Assembly (NCBI GenBank): GCA_015062805.1
Contig: SUTQ01000004.1
Coordinates: 2,283 to 59,528, forward strand
DNA length: 57,246 nucleotides
Direction of reading: 5' to 3'
From: Methanosphaera stadtmanae
GTDB taxonomy: Archaea > Methanobacteriota > Methanobacteria > Methanobacteriales > Methanobacteriaceae
Each line of letters starts with the position of its first letter. The stretch's first letter is position 1. A program made the position numbers and the translations under genes. Of the stretch, positions 25,723 to 35,337 are shown piece by piece. Below the pieces are notes generated by a model, which saw only the letters and a program-made list of their open reading frames with translations, had not been told where the DNA came from and ran no database searches.

Positions 25723-26505
25723 ATGGTTAGAATGAACAAAGAATGGCCTGAAGAAGGTGATCTAATTGTTGGAACAGTTCATAAAGTATTAGGTTACGGT
25801 GCATTTGCAAAATTAGAAGAATATGAAGGAAAAGAAGCTTTTATTCATATTTCTGAAGTTTCTTCTGGTTGGGTAAAAAATATAAGAGATTATGTGAGAG
25901 AAAACCAAAAAATTGTAGCACGTGTACTTAGAGTAAATCCTAAAAAAGGTCATGTTGATGCTTCATTAAAACGTATTCGTGAAGATCAAAGGACCAGAAG
26001 AATTCAACAATGGAAAATAGAACAAAAAGCTGAAAAATTATTAGAAATTTCTGCTAAATCTATTAACAAAACATTAGATGAAGCATACGAAGAAGTTGGA
26101 TATCTAATAATGGATGAATTCGGAGATTTATATGAAGGATTTGAGTTAGCGTCTGATGAGGGTGAAGAAGTTTTATTAGCAATAGATGTCGATGAAATAT
26201 GGGCAAAAACTATAACTGATGTAGCTAAGAAAAATATTTCAACTCCAGAAGTGCAAATCACTGGTTATGTAGATATAACCTCATATAAACCAAATGGTGT
26301 AGAGATAATCATTGAAGCTTTAGAATCTATAGAATCAGAGAACGTTGAAGTTCAATGTGTGGGAGCACCTAAATACAGAGTGATGGTAACAGCACAAGAT
26401 TACCCAACAGCTGAAAAAATATTAAGAGAATCAGCTGAAAAATGTATAGAAATGATTGAAGAAAATGATGGTGAAGGTAGTTTCCATCGTGAATTAGATG
26501 ATTAA
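25723..26505 (+). CDS. eif2a: Translation initiation factor aIF2, alpha subunit
   Basis: 260 residues. S1 domain: [51 protein letters not shown] (about 6-60). A central helical domain follows ([31 protein letters not shown]) and then a C-terminal alpha/beta domain ending HRELDD. With beta and gamma subunits it delivers initiator Met-tRNA to the 30S. AGGTGAT is the ribosome-binding site. Confidence 0.96.
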   Translation: MVRMNKEWPEEGDLIVGTVHKVLGYGAFAKLEEYEGKEAFIHISEVSSGWVKNIRDYVRENQKIVARVLRVNPKKGHVDASLKRIREDQRTRRIQQWKIEQKAEKLLEISAKSINKTLDEAYEEVGYLIMDEFGDLYEGFELASDEGEEVLLAIDVDEIWAKTITDVAKKNISTPEVQITGYVDITSYKPNGVEIIIEALESIESENVEVQCVGAPKYRVMVTAQDYPTAEKILRESAEKCIEMIEENDGEGSFHRELDD

Positions 26506-26572
26506 TTTCATTTCTATAAACACTTTTTTTTAAAATATTTTATCATTAATTTAACTTATTTTGAGGAATTTT

Positions 26573-27547
26573 ATGCAAATAGAATCTATTAATCCCGATT
26601 ATTATACTTTAGATAATTTTACTTTTATAAATGGTACAACTTTAGAAAATTTGACTGTTGAATATTTGACTTTTGGAACTCCCACTTATGATGATGAAGG
26701 TAATATAAACAATGCAATAATTTATTTCCATGGAACAAGCGGTAATTATGCATCAATTAAGCGAATTTCAGAAGCAGTAGGTCAAGGATTACCATTTGAT
26801 ACTGATAAGTTTTTCTTTGTATCATTATCAACTCTTGGAACTCCAGGCAGTAACAGTCCAAGTACTTCAAAATTATTTAATGAATATCCGGATTATACTG
26901 TTTTGGATATGGTAAACTTTAATAAAAAGTTTTTAAAACGAGCACTTAAAATTAAAAAACCATTAGGTCTTATTGGTAACTCTATGGGGGGTTTTGAAGC
27001 ATTAACATGGGCATCAAAATATCCTGATGATATAAGTTTTTTAATATCTTTGGTAAGTAGTTACAAGGTTGGAGGTCAGAATTACATTTTAGGTAAAGTG
27101 ATGAATGATATCATAGAATCTGATCCAGATTTTGATAGTCCTGATAAAGAACTTAAACGTTCACTTAAATTATCAAGTAAGGCCATGTACTCCTTTGGTT
27201 TATCAAGACAGTATTATATGGATTTATCTAAAGAAGAAATAGATAATTTCATGGATGAGTTTGCACTTGAAGATTCTGAAGAAAATGTTTATGATGCATA
27301 TTATAGAAATAAAGCATCAATTGATTATGATTTATCTAATGAAGTTTCTAAAATAACAGTACCAACTTTGATAGTTGCAATATATGAAGATCAGTATTTC
27401 CCTCCAGAATTGGATGCTATTCCAATGAGTGGATTAATTAATGATTCAAAATTAGTAATATATAATTCCTATATTGGTCATATAGGTTCAAGTCAATTAA
27501 ATAAAATCAAGGATGAACTTGAAGAATTCATGTCACAGTTTAAATAG
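26573..27547 (+). CDS. Alpha/beta hydrolase, homoserine O-acetyltransferase (MetX)-like
   Basis: 324 residues from ATG 26573, chosen because GAGG sits 7 bases before it; a TTG at 26561 is less likely. The oxyanion region is IIYFHGTSGNYASIKR, the nucleophile elbow LIGNSMGGFEALTWA (Ser about 140), with a candidate acid in VAIYEDQYFPPE and the His in YIGHIGSSQ. This order matches MetX-type acyltransferases, but the family also contains hydrolases, and no methionine gene is nearby. It separates aIF2-alpha from nop10, which are usually adjacent in archaea. Confidence 0.75.
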   Translation: MQIESINPDYYTLDNFTFINGTTLENLTVEYLTFGTPTYDDEGNINNAIIYFHGTSGNYASIKRISEAVGQGLPFDTDKFFFVSLSTLGTPGSNSPSTSKLFNEYPDYTVLDMVNFNKKFLKRALKIKKPLGLIGNSMGGFEALTWASKYPDDISFLISLVSSYKVGGQNYILGKVMNDIIESDPDFDSPDKELKRSLKLSSKAMYSFGLSRQYYMDLSKEEIDNFMDEFALEDSEENVYDAYYRNKASIDYDLSNEVSKITVPTLIVAIYEDQYFPPELDAIPMSGLINDSKLVIYNSYIGHIGSSQLNKIKDELEEFMSQFK

Positions 27548-27577
27548 TTAATACTGTTTAGACATATATTGCAAGTG
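27542..27577 (+). terminator. Stem-loop at the MetX-like gene end, next to a repeated 19-mer
   Basis: AAATAGT (27542-27548) pairs with ACTGTTT (27553-27559, one G-T pair) around TAAT; the TAG stop is 27545-27547. The next 19 bases (27559-27577) match 40364-40382 after tnpB with a single mismatch. Confidence 0.4.
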
Positions 27578-27631
27578 TAACTTTGATAAAAATAGTACAA
27601 ATTTAAGTTTATAATAATTAAATATAATATT

Positions 27632-27805
27632 ATGAAATTTCAGATGAGACGTTGCAACAATTGTAAAGAATACACATTACAAGAGATATGTCCTGATTGT
27701 AATGAAAAAACTGGAGTAATTTTTCCAGCAAGATATTCTCCTCAGGATAAGTATGGAAAATATAGGAGAATATTGAAGAAACAACAAGAAGAGGGTGAGA
27801 AATAA
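27632..27805 (+). CDS. nop10: H/ACA ribonucleoprotein subunit Nop10
   Basis: 57 residues, read from ATG 27632 to TAA 27805. It starts MKFQMRRCNNCKEYTLQEIC and carries the CxxC ... CPDC zinc knuckle, then PARYSPQDKYGKYRR, the segment that contacts Cbf5. Nop10 is a core protein of archaeal H/ACA particles that make pseudouridines in rRNA. The PAC2 gene starts 1 base after its stop, with a ribosome-binding site inside the nop10 end (GAGGGTGAG). Confidence 0.95.
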   Translation: MKFQMRRCNNCKEYTLQEICPDCNEKTGVIFPARYSPQDKYGKYRRILKKQQEEGEK

Positions 27806-27806
27806 T

Positions 27807-28583
27807 ATGACACTAGAAAATAAAATAAAAGAAATTACAGACTTTGACTTAAAGGATCCAATAGTTTTGGAAGGATTGCCTGGTATAGGATTTGTAGGTA
27901 AATTTGTAGTAGACCAGATTATCAAACAGGCAGACGCAACAAAATTTGCTGAATTAAAATCAGATTATTTCCCACCACAAGTTACTATGAAAGCAGATGG
28001 TTTAATAGAACATATGAAGAATGAATTTTATTACTTAAAAGATTTTGGTGAAGATAAGCTAGATCTAATATTGCTCACCGGAAATACTCAAGGTGCAGAT
28101 TTTATAGGACAAACAGAAATTTGTAAAGTATTGATTGATTATTTTGAAGACCTTGGATCTAAAAAATTATTTACTCTTGGTGGATTAGGTACTGGAGAAT
28201 TAGTAAAAGAAAATAGAGTATTTGTTGCAGCCAATAATAAAGAATCTCTTGATGAAGTTCTCGAATTAGACAACACTTCCGTCAGAAAAGATGATGGTGG
28301 AGCAATTTTAGGAGCATCAGGATTATTATTATATTATGCAGAAGAAAGGGACATACCTGCCACATGTTTGATGGGAGAAACACCAGGATTCTATGTAGAT
28401 GCTAGTGCTGCTAAAGCAGTTTTATCAGTACTTTTTGATTTATTAAAATTTACGATTCCACTTGATGAGATTGAAGAACAAATTGATTTAATTAATCAAA
28501 GGATAGAAGCATCTCAAAAAGTACCACCTTATGTAATGGAACAACAAGTTCAAAATCAGGATGATTTACAATACATAGGATAA
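27807..28583 (+). CDS. PAC2-family protein (proteasome assembly chaperone-like)
   Basis: 258 residues from ATG 27807; an in-frame GTG at 27795 lies inside nop10. DPIVLEGLPGIGFVGKFVVDQII, LKSDYFPPQVTMKADG and LILLTGNTQGADFIGQTEI are typical of archaeal PAC2-domain proteins, and LLYYAEERDIPATCLMGETPG follows. The C-terminal helix is amphipathic (about 205-245). The family is named for eukaryotic proteasome chaperone PAC2; the archaeal function is not settled. The nop10-PAC2 pairing is conserved in euryarchaea. Confidence 0.92.
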   Translation: MTLENKIKEITDFDLKDPIVLEGLPGIGFVGKFVVDQIIKQADATKFAELKSDYFPPQVTMKADGLIEHMKNEFYYLKDFGEDKLDLILLTGNTQGADFIGQTEICKVLIDYFEDLGSKKLFTLGGLGTGELVKENRVFVAANNKESLDEVLELDNTSVRKDDGGAILGASGLLLYYAEERDIPATCLMGETPGFYVDASAAKAVLSVLFDLLKFTIPLDEIEEQIDLINQRIEASQKVPPYVMEQQVQNQDDLQYIG

Positions 28584-28620
28584 TTATTCCCCTCCCTTTT
28601 TTAACTATTTTTGTGATTAT

Positions 28621-29769
28621 ATGATAATTAATGCAGATTTACATGTTCATAGTAAATACTCAATGGCAACATCTAAAAACATGAACCCTGAAACAATGGC
28701 TAAGGAATCTATGAAAAAAGGATTAAACCTTATAGCTACGGGGGATGCTTTTCATTCTAAATGGCTTGAAGAACTAGAAAAACATTTAACACAATTGGAT
28801 GACAGTGGTATATATAAGACCAATCTGGAGGGTGTTTCAACAAATTTTGTCACAACTACTGAAGTAGAGGACAATGAAAGAATTCATCATTTACTGATTA
28901 TACCCTCATTGGAAGTTGCATGGCAAATGAGAGATGAATTCATAGTAAAAAATATGGATGCTGATGGTAGACCAAAGATTAGAATGAATGCTTCGGAAAT
29001 AATTGATATAGCTAAAGAGTATGACTGTATTGTTGGACCAGCACATATATTTACACCTTGGACTGGAATATTCAAATCTTACGATTCAATTTATGAATGT
29101 TATGGTCAAAAAGTGGACTTTGTAGAATTGGGATTGTCAAGCGATACAATTCTTGCAGATACTATTGAGGAATTGCATGATTATCCATTCTTAACAAATT
29201 CCGATTCACATTCGCCATGGCCTCACAGGATAGGAAGGGAGTTTAACAAAATTGAATTGAATGAATTTTCATTTAATGGACTAAAAGAAGCTATAAAAAA
29301 CAATAAAATCCTGGAAAATTATGGATTTAATCCACGTATGGGAAAGTATCATGAAACCGGTTGCATAAAGTGTTATAAGATGTATGACATAAATGTTGCA
29401 TTAGAAAGAAATATGAAATGTAACTGTGGAGGACAGATAAAAAAAGGTGTAAAATCAAGAATTGATGAATTATCCACAATTGAGGAGGGTCATCATCCAG
29501 AAAATAGGCCACCATACCAATATATTCTTCCCTTAGCTGAATTGTTAAGTGTTGTTCATAACAAAGGTGTAACAACAAAATATGTCCAAACAAGGTATAA
29601 TAACTTAATAAGTGAATTTTCAAATGAAATAGAAGTTTTACTTAATACACCTATAGAAAAAATAGAACTTATCGATGAAAAGTTAGCAAAGGTTATTGAA
29701 TCATATAGAACAAATAATTTGGATGTAATTCCGGGGCGTGGCGGACAATATGGTATAGTTAAATATTAA
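28621..29769 (+). CDS. EndoQ-like DNA endonuclease (PHP domain plus zinc finger)
   Basis: 382 residues. PHP metal motifs: MIINADLHVHSKYSMATS (HxH), ATGDAFHSKW, GPAHIFTPW and LTNSDSHSPWPHRIGREFN. A C-terminal zinc module (CIKCYKMYDINVALERNMKCNCGG), then IKKGVKSRIDEL and HPENRPPYQYILPLAELL, reproduces the layout of endonuclease Q, which nicks DNA 5' of deaminated bases (hypoxanthine, uracil, xanthine) and AP sites and is stimulated by PCNA. The PCNA gene is about 5 kb upstream on the same strand. EndoQ identity is a confident family inference; the exact lesion range is not deducible. Confidence 0.82.
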   Translation: MIINADLHVHSKYSMATSKNMNPETMAKESMKKGLNLIATGDAFHSKWLEELEKHLTQLDDSGIYKTNLEGVSTNFVTTTEVEDNERIHHLLIIPSLEVAWQMRDEFIVKNMDADGRPKIRMNASEIIDIAKEYDCIVGPAHIFTPWTGIFKSYDSIYECYGQKVDFVELGLSSDTILADTIEELHDYPFLTNSDSHSPWPHRIGREFNKIELNEFSFNGLKEAIKNNKILENYGFNPRMGKYHETGCIKCYKMYDINVALERNMKCNCGGQIKKGVKSRIDELSTIEEGHHPENRPPYQYILPLAELLSVVHNKGVTTKYVQTRYNNLISEFSNEIEVLLNTPIEKIELIDEKLAKVIESYRTNNLDVIPGRGGQYGIVKY

Positions 29770-29775
29770 AAAAGT

Positions 29776-29800
29776 GTTATTGAAGTTAAATGTTAACTTC
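29776..29800. terminator. Convergent stem-loop containing the frhD stop codon
   Basis: GAAGTTAA (29782-29789) and TTAACTTC (29793-29800) form a perfect 8-bp stem with loop ATG. The minus-strand TAA (complement of 29786-29788) lies in the stem; a T6 run follows on the minus strand about eight bases later. Confidence 0.5.
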
Positions 29801-30253
29801 TTCATAAACTATGTCTAGTGCTTTTGGAATTGCTTCGGCTACACTATCAGATACTCCGTATTCAACAAATGGTGAAGATACTTTTTCTGGTTGACATGCA
29901 ATAATTACTATTTCAACTTCTCCTAATTCATCCAGAGGATCTGCAACAGACACTGAATGTGGGTCTTGATATTTTCCTTGAGGTACATCCTCTTTGCTTA
30001 AAATTTTAATGTCTCCCGGTTTTCCACCGAAATCTGCAATATCCAATATTATTATTTTTTTCCACATGGGATTTGGTAATGAGAATATATAGTGAGGAGC
30101 ACTTGTACCTGCATCAACTGTCATTACATTGGATGGTAAAGGTCTTTCTTCTAATTGTTCTTCAAGTTTGTTTATTGCAGCTGGACCAAAACCATCATCT
30201 TTAAATAGAACGTTTCCACATCCTATTACTAAAACTTCTGCATCATATGCCAT
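29786..30253 (-). CDS. frhD: FrhD-type hydrogenase maturation protease
   Basis: 155 residues. VLVIGCGNVLFKDDGFGPAAINKLEE has the G-C-G-N-x-L-x-x-D-D-G-F-G opening in which Asp binds the active-site nickel; VDAGTSAPHYIFSLPNP and ILDIADFGG follow, with PHSVSVADPLDELGE near residue 100. This endopeptidase family trims the C-terminus of [NiFe]-hydrogenase large subunits after metal insertion. The match is to FrhD, named for coenzyme F420-reducing hydrogenase, but the frhABG genes are not in this window. Confidence 0.9.
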   Translation of the reverse strand: MAYDAEVLVIGCGNVLFKDDGFGPAAINKLEEQLEERPLPSNVMTVDAGTSAPHYIFSLPNPMWKKIIILDIADFGGKPGDIKILSKEDVPQGKYQDPHSVSVADPLDELGEVEIVIIACQPEKVSSPFVEYGVSDSVAEAIPKALDIVYEEVNI

Positions 30254-30305
30254 TTATTATCACCATTTTTTTGTTAGATATATTAATTTAAGTTTTTCAT
30301 TGTTT

Positions 30306-30698
30306 TTAATTATTTGTACTGGGTATATAACAGCTAATCATTTTTTTCTCTTCAATCTCATCTAAGGGTTTTTCAAGCTCTGAGTGGTACCATGCCAATT
30401 CATATTCATGAGTGTTCGGATTTTTATACAATGCATAACCCTCATAATCATCTTTCATTAACATGATCCATCTATCTAATCCAAATGATGTTTTGTAAAT
30501 TTTACAAGTGAATTTATTATTATTAATATCACTATTAAAATAAGCATAACAATTTGGAATAATACTCATTTCTTTAGACATTAAATCAATATTTTTATAT
30601 TCTGATAACAGTTCTTCAACTTGAATAAGACTAAGTTTGGAAAAACATTTACCATCAATACAAATATCAATAAAAATATTTTCATCTTTAAAAATCAT
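30306..30698 (-). CDS. Hypothetical protein, 130 aa
   Basis: Not recognised. Soluble, acidic, with predicted beta-rich centre (NNKFTCKIYKTSFGLDRWIMLM, then YEGYALYKNPNTHEYELAWYH) and four scattered cysteines that do not form a zinc motif. No Shine-Dalgarno is obvious. It lies between frhD and dnaJ on the same strand, separated by about 50 bases on each side, and nothing in the context reveals its role. Confidence 0.62.
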   Translation of the reverse strand: MIFKDENIFIDICIDGKCFSKLSLIQVEELLSEYKNIDLMSKEMSIIPNCYAYFNSDINNNKFTCKIYKTSFGLDRWIMLMKDDYEGYALYKNPNTHEYELAWYHSELEKPLDEIEEKKMISCYIPSTNN

Positions 30699-30746
30699 TG
30701 AATCACATAATAAATAAAATATTAAAAAAAGGGAATGAAGGCTTAT

Positions 30747-31907
30747 TTATTTAAAAGATTCTTTTACCTTATCAAAGAGGCCTTGTTTTACGTGAGAAAT
30801 TTCTTCACCACTAACACTAGCAAATTCTTCCAGTATTTCTTTCTGTTTATCAGATAACTTTTTAGGCACTACTACATGTGATTTGACATATAAGTTTCCT
30901 TTACCTGACCAATTCACATGTTTAATACCTTCTCCTCTGAGTTTAAATGTTGTTCCACTTTGTGTACCTGCAGGGATTTTTAGTTTGGCACTACTTCCAT
31001 CAATCGTTGGAACTTCTACTTCTGAACCTAAACAAGCCTGAACATAGCTTATAGGTAAATCATAGTATAAATGTTGACCGTCACGTCTGAATAAGTCGTG
31101 AGGTAAAACTTTTATTGTAATATATAAGTCTCCTGGAGGAGCACCATTGATTCCGTCATCACCTTCTCCAGATACCCTAAGTTTACTGCCTGTTTCAACA
31201 CCAGCTGGAATAGGGATTGAAATTTTGTTGGTTGTAGTGGTTAAACCTCTACCGTTACATTCAGAACAAGGAGTTTCAATAATTTTTCCCTCTCCATTAC
31301 ATTGTGGACATGCAGATACTGTGGAAAATTGTCCAAGAGGAGTATTTTGAACTTGACGTACCTGTCCAGAACCATTACAGTTACTACATGTTGTCACATT
31401 ACTACCCGGTTCTGCCCTACTACCGTTACAGTGTGGACATGATTTTTGATGTCTAACATCCAAATCCTTGGTAACACCACTGGCAACTTCTTCTAATGTT
31501 ACCTCAATGGTATTCATAATGTCTCTGCCTGCATAAGCATTTCTTGGAGATCCTCCAAATCCGCCACCGAATAAATCTTCAAAAATACTTCCAAATCCGC
31601 CTTGACTTCCACCAAAGGAGAAACCTCTGAATATGTCTTCAAAGTTTATATTGTTGAAGATATCTTCTTGACTAAATCCTTCCATACCTGCATGTCCGAA
31701 TTGATCATATCTTTGTCTTTTATCATCGTCAGATAAAACACCGTAAGCTTCACTTAATTCTTTAAATTTTTCTTCAGCATCCGGGTCATCTTTATTGACA
31801 TCTGGGTGATATTTCATTGCAAGCTTTCTGTAAGCTTTTTTAATAGTTTTTTTATCAGCGTTTTTGTCAACGCCCAAAACATCATAATAGTCTCGTTTAT
31901 CTGCCAT
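30747..31907 (-). CDS. dnaJ: Chaperone DnaJ
   Basis: 386 residues. J-domain with HPD ([21 protein letters not shown], about 25-45), then the Gly/Phe-rich region ([25 protein letters not shown]), four CxxCxGxG zinc repeats ([36 protein letters not shown], about 150-215) and the C-terminal client-binding domains. It is a type I DnaJ that stimulates DnaK. AAGGGGAAATGAG precedes the ATG. A strong stem-loop with a T tract lies between dnaK and dnaJ, so dnaJ may be read at a lower level or from its own promoter. Confidence 0.97.
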   Translation of the reverse strand: MADKRDYYDVLGVDKNADKKTIKKAYRKLAMKYHPDVNKDDPDAEEKFKELSEAYGVLSDDDKRQRYDQFGHAGMEGFSQEDIFNNINFEDIFRGFSFGGSQGGFGSIFEDLFGGGFGGSPRNAYAGRDIMNTIEVTLEEVASGVTKDLDVRHQKSCPHCNGSRAEPGSNVTTCSNCNGSGQVRQVQNTPLGQFSTVSACPQCNGEGKIIETPCSECNGRGLTTTTNKISIPIPAGVETGSKLRVSGEGDDGINGAPPGDLYITIKVLPHDLFRRDGQHLYYDLPISYVQACLGSEVEVPTIDGSSAKLKIPAGTQSGTTFKLRGEGIKHVNWSGKGNLYVKSHVVVPKKLSDKQKEILEEFASVSGEEISHVKQGLFDKVKESFK

Positions 31908-31938
31908 CTCATTTCCCCTTTTAATTTAATATTTCGAT

Positions 31939-31973
31939 AAAAAAAAATTAGTTAAGGTACTTTCCTTAACTAA
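31939..31973 (-). terminator. Intrinsic-type terminator between dnaK and dnaJ
   Basis: TTAGTTAAGG (31948-31957) and CCTTAACTAA (31964-31973) make a perfect 10-bp stem with a 6-base loop. On the minus strand, in the direction of dnaK transcription, the stem is followed immediately by nine T residues (complement of 31939-31947). The stem begins about 60 bases after the dnaK stop. Confidence 0.75.
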
Positions 31974-32033
31974 TGGTCCTTACTTGTCATAGGGTTTTTC
32001 TTGTATAAAAGTATGTAGCTAATTAGTATTTAC

Positions 32034-33896
32034 TTATTTTTTTTCGAAGTCAACATCGATGGTGTCATCATCATCAGTTGGTTGTTGGCCAGCATTACCT
32101 GCAGCCTGTTCTGCTTCTTGTTGGGCTTGTGCAGCTTGAGCTGCTTGTTGATAAATTTCAGCTCCGATTTCCTGGATGGTTTTATCTAATTGTTCTGATT
32201 TTTCTTTAATTAAATCGATGTCATCTTTTTCTATTGCATCTTTAAGTTCAGCTTGTTGATCTTTGAGTAATTTTTGTTTGTCTTCAGATAATTGGTCTTT
32301 TAATTCTTCTAAAGTTTTATCTGTGGTGTATACTAAACTGTCAGCATTGTTTCTGATTTCAATTTCTTGTTGACGTTTTTTGTCTTCTTCTGCGTGAGCT
32401 TCTGCTTCTTTAACTTTTTGTTCAATTTCTTCATCGGATAATTTGTTGCTTGAAGTAATTGTTATTTGTTGTTCTTTACCGGTACCTTTGTCTTTTGCAG
32501 ATACGTTAATAATACCGTTTGCATCGATATCAAATGTTACTTCAATTTGTGGGGTTCCTCTAGGTGCGGATGGGATACCGACTAATTGGAATCTACCAAG
32601 AGTGGTGTTATCGTTAGCCATTGGTCTTTCACCTTGTACTACGTGGATGTCTACACTGGTTTGACCATCTGCTGCAGTTGTGAATATTTGACTTTTCTTG
32701 GTAGGGATAGTTGTGTTTCTTTCGATGAGTTTTGTAGCTACTCCACCCATTGTTTCAATACCTAATGATAATGGTGTAACATCTAATAATACTAAGTCAT
32801 CGATTTCTCCAGCTAATACTCCACCTTGGATGGATGCACCACTTGCTACACATTCCATTGGATCAATTCCACGTTCTACTTTCTGACCAACATAGTCTTC
32901 CACATATTTTTGAATTACTGGCATTCTTGTAGGTCCACCTACTAAGATTATTTTATCAATGTCACCGTTTGCCATTTTTGCATCGCTGATTGCTTGTTTA
33001 ATAGGTGCTCCACATTTTTGTACAATAGGGTCTACAAGTTCTTCTAGTTTAGCTCTGGATAAGGACATGTTTAAGTGTAAAGGTCCTGCTTGTGTTGCTG
33101 TAATGAAAGGTAAGTTGATGTCTGTTGTTAATGTTGTTGATAATTCGATTTTTGCTTTTTCTGCTGCTTCTCTTAATCTTTGTGCTGCTTGATCATCGTT
33201 TAATAAGTCAACACCATTTTCTTTTTTGAATTCTTCAGCTAAGTATTTCATTAAAGCAGTATCCATATCTGTTCCACCAAGGTTTGTGTCACCGCTGGTT
33301 GATTTTACTTCAAAGATTCCATCTCCGAATTCCATTATGGTTACGTCTAACGTTCCTCCACCAAGGTCGAATACTAATATGTTAACGTCTTCTTCATCAC
33401 TTTTATCTAAACCATATGCTAAACTTGCTGCTGTAGGTTCGTTAACTAATCTTAATACTTCTAAACCTGCAATTTTACCTGCATCTTTGGTTGCAGTCCT
33501 TTGATTGTCATCAAAGTATGCTGGTACGGTAATAACTGCTTTTTGTACAGGTTCTCCAAGGAATGCTTCAGCGTCTTTTTTAATTTTTTGTAATATTAAT
33601 GCTGAAATTTCTTGAGGAGTGTAATCTTTTCCCTTAATGTTTACTTTGTAGTCTGATCCCATGTGTCTTTTGATTGCACTGATTGTGTTTTCAGGGTTTG
33701 TAACTGCCTGTCTTCTTGCAGGTTCTCCTACTAATACTTCACCTTCGTCGGTAAAAGCAACATAACTTGGGAATGATTTTCCGTATTGTGTTGCTCCTTC
33801 TGCACTAGGAATGATTGTTGGTTTTCCACCAATCAATGCTGCTGCTGCTGAGTTACTTGTTCCTAAGTCTATTCCAATTACTTTTTCTTCTGCCAT
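32034..33896 (-). CDS. dnaK: Chaperone DnaK (Hsp70)
   Basis: 620 residues from ATG 33896, with AGGTGAT upstream; an in-frame GTG nine bases earlier lies in the ribosome-binding site. Signatures: [51 protein letters not shown]; linker and substrate domain with [17 protein letters not shown]; lid helices and a tail rich in Ala/Gln ending [16 protein letters not shown]-driven folding chaperone working with DnaJ and GrpE, acquired by some archaea from bacteria. Gene order grpE-dnaK-dnaJ. Confidence 0.98.
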   Translation of the reverse strand: MAEEKVIGIDLGTSNSAAAALIGGKPTIIPSAEGATQYGKSFPSYVAFTDEGEVLVGEPARRQAVTNPENTISAIKRHMGSDYKVNIKGKDYTPQEISALILQKIKKDAEAFLGEPVQKAVITVPAYFDDNQRTATKDAGKIAGLEVLRLVNEPTAASLAYGLDKSDEEDVNILVFDLGGGTLDVTIMEFGDGIFEVKSTSGDTNLGGTDMDTALMKYLAEEFKKENGVDLLNDDQAAQRLREAAEKAKIELSTTLTTDINLPFITATQAGPLHLNMSLSRAKLEELVDPIVQKCGAPIKQAISDAKMANGDIDKIILVGGPTRMPVIQKYVEDYVGQKVERGIDPMECVASGASIQGGVLAGEIDDLVLLDVTPLSLGIETMGGVATKLIERNTTIPTKKSQIFTTAADGQTSVDIHVVQGERPMANDNTTLGRFQLVGIPSAPRGTPQIEVTFDIDANGIINVSAKDKGTGKEQQITITSSNKLSDEEIEQKVKEAEAHAEEDKKRQQEIEIRNNADSLVYTTDKTLEELKDQLSEDKQKLLKDQQAELKDAIEKDDIDLIKEKSEQLDKTIQEIGAEIYQQAAQAAQAQQEAEQAAGNAGQQPTDDDDTIDVDFEKK

Positions 33897-33939
33897 AAAT
33901 ATCACCTAATTTATTTTTTTAATTATTATATTATCGTAA

Positions 33940-34503
33940 TTATTTTTTACATACTTTAACTTTAGAGTATCTAATAACTTTTGAATTTAATGTATAACCT
34001 TTTTGAAGATCTTGTATTATTTCATTATTCTCATAGTCTTCATTGTTTTCGGTCATTAGAGCTTCGTGTTTATATGGGTCAAATTTTTGGTGTTCTGTTT
34101 CTATCTCTTCTACACCTTCATCTTCTAAGATTTTTGTCATTTTTTTGTATATTAATTCTACACCTTCTCTTAGATTTTTATCTTCTTTGACTTCTAATGC
34201 TCTTTCTAAATCTTCATATGCCTCCAGCACTTTAAGTATTAAACCTTCATTGGCATACTTGACAAATTCTCCTTTTTCTTTTTCGGATCGTTTTTTATAA
34301 TTTTCGAAATCAGCTTGCATTCTTTGCATTTTGTCTTTGTATTGAGAAATTGTTTCTTCTAACTGTTTAACTGTATCATCATCTGATTCTTCTTCTTCAG
34401 GTTCTTGAATTTCCTCTTTTTTTTCTTCATTTTCTTGAATTTCTTCTTCTTTGATTTCTTGTTCTTCAATATCTTCCTGTTCTATTTTTTTTTCATCTTT
34501 CAT
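33940..34503 (-). CDS. grpE: Nucleotide exchange factor GrpE
   Basis: 187 residues. A very acidic N-terminal extension (about 1-50; runs of Glu) leads to a long coiled coil ([28 protein letters not shown]) and the C-terminal beta domain ([13 protein letters not shown] and [16 protein letters not shown]). It releases ADP from DnaK. First gene of the grpE-dnaK-dnaJ unit; its promoter carries a palindrome shared with the divergent regulator. Confidence 0.95.
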   Translation of the reverse strand: MKDEKKIEQEDIEEQEIKEEEIQENEEKKEEIQEPEEEESDDDTVKQLEETISQYKDKMQRMQADFENYKKRSEKEKGEFVKYANEGLILKVLEAYEDLERALEVKEDKNLREGVELIYKKMTKILEDEGVEEIETEHQKFDPYKHEALMTENNEDYENNEIIQDLQKGYTLNSKVIRYSKVKVCKK

Positions 34504-34561
34504 TTATTCACCCTTATTTTTTGATAATCTTTACTTATTTTAAGGGCTTTAACTATTATAG

Positions 34562-34574
34562 TAACCCTAAGTTA
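34562..34574. promoter_or_regulatory. Palindromic operator candidate at the grpE promoter
   Basis: TAACCCTAAGTTA: TAAC and GTTA flank a 5-base centre. On the minus strand it lies immediately downstream of CTTTTATAA, a good TATA box for grpE. It matches 10 or more positions of the site at 34638-34650. Confidence 0.6.
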
Positions 34575-34637
34575 TAAAAGTATTTTTTGTTAATTATAGA
34601 TTAATTATTAAAGTATATATACTTAACGGTCTTTTAG

Positions 34638-34650
34638 TAACCTAAGGTTA
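34638..34650. promoter_or_regulatory. Palindromic operator candidate at the ArsR-type regulator promoter
   Basis: TAACCTAAGGTTA is a perfect 6-bp palindrome around one central base. It overlaps the upstream edge of the TATA region (TTATATTTATATAATA) of the regulator gene. The same motif, slightly degenerate, is at 34562-34574, 76 bases away. Confidence 0.65.
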
Positions 34651-34718
34651 TATTTATATAATAGATGACAATATAATATTATATAGGAAATTATCAATAA
34701 AATTCGAAAGGTGATAAT

Positions 34719-35225
34719 ATGGACTTAGAGGCTATACTAGATGTAATAGGATGTAAAACTAGAAGAGATATATTAGGTTTATTGACAGAAGAGCCTTGCT
34801 TTGTTAGTCAAATTTCACAAGAATTAAATGTTGGACAAAAAGCAATTATAGGTCACTTGAAAGCTATGGAAGATTTAGGTTTAATTTACCCTTCATTTCA
34901 AAAAATAGAACGAGGACGACCTAGAAAATACTATGAAATAGCACAAGATATTGAAATAAAAATCTTCATTAAACCTGATTCTATTAATATGCACATGATG
35001 GGAGAGGAATTTACTGAATTATTTAATATCGAAGAAAGATTATATATGGGTGATCATGCAGCAATTGATGATTTAAAAACTGCAATAACAAAATATAAAA
35101 ATGCTCTCACGTATGCTGAAGAGTTATTAAATCAAGTAGAAAACCCAGAAAAACGTAAAACTAGAACAATCATCACAGATATCACTAAAACAAAAGCTAT
35201 TCCTGAATTTAATTTGGATGAGTAA
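34719..35225 (+). CDS. ArsR-type winged-helix regulator, probable heat-shock/chaperone regulator
   Basis: 168 residues. Winged helix at about 5-70: LDVIGCKTRRDILGLLTEEPCFVSQISQELNVGQKAIIGHLKAMEDLGLI, then the wing with GRPRKYYEIAQDIEIKIFIKP. A helical C-terminal part follows (EEFTELFNIEERLYMGD and ALTYAEELLNQVE), probably for dimerisation. The strong ribosome-binding site is AAGGTGATAAT. It is divergent from grpE and both promoters carry the same palindrome, so I infer that it controls itself and the chaperone operon. No metal-binding cysteine motif is evident. Confidence 0.87.
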   Translation: MDLEAILDVIGCKTRRDILGLLTEEPCFVSQISQELNVGQKAIIGHLKAMEDLGLIYPSFQKIERGRPRKYYEIAQDIEIKIFIKPDSINMHMMGEEFTELFNIEERLYMGDHAAIDDLKTAITKYKNALTYAEELLNQVENPEKRKTRTIITDITKTKAIPEFNLDE

Positions 35226-35337
35226 AAAATCTTATATATTACAGATAAACAAATAATATATTATATAAAATGTTGAGTATTATAAAAATACTTGATATTG
35301 TAGTGATACTGCTAACGAAATAAAATAAGGTGAAATG

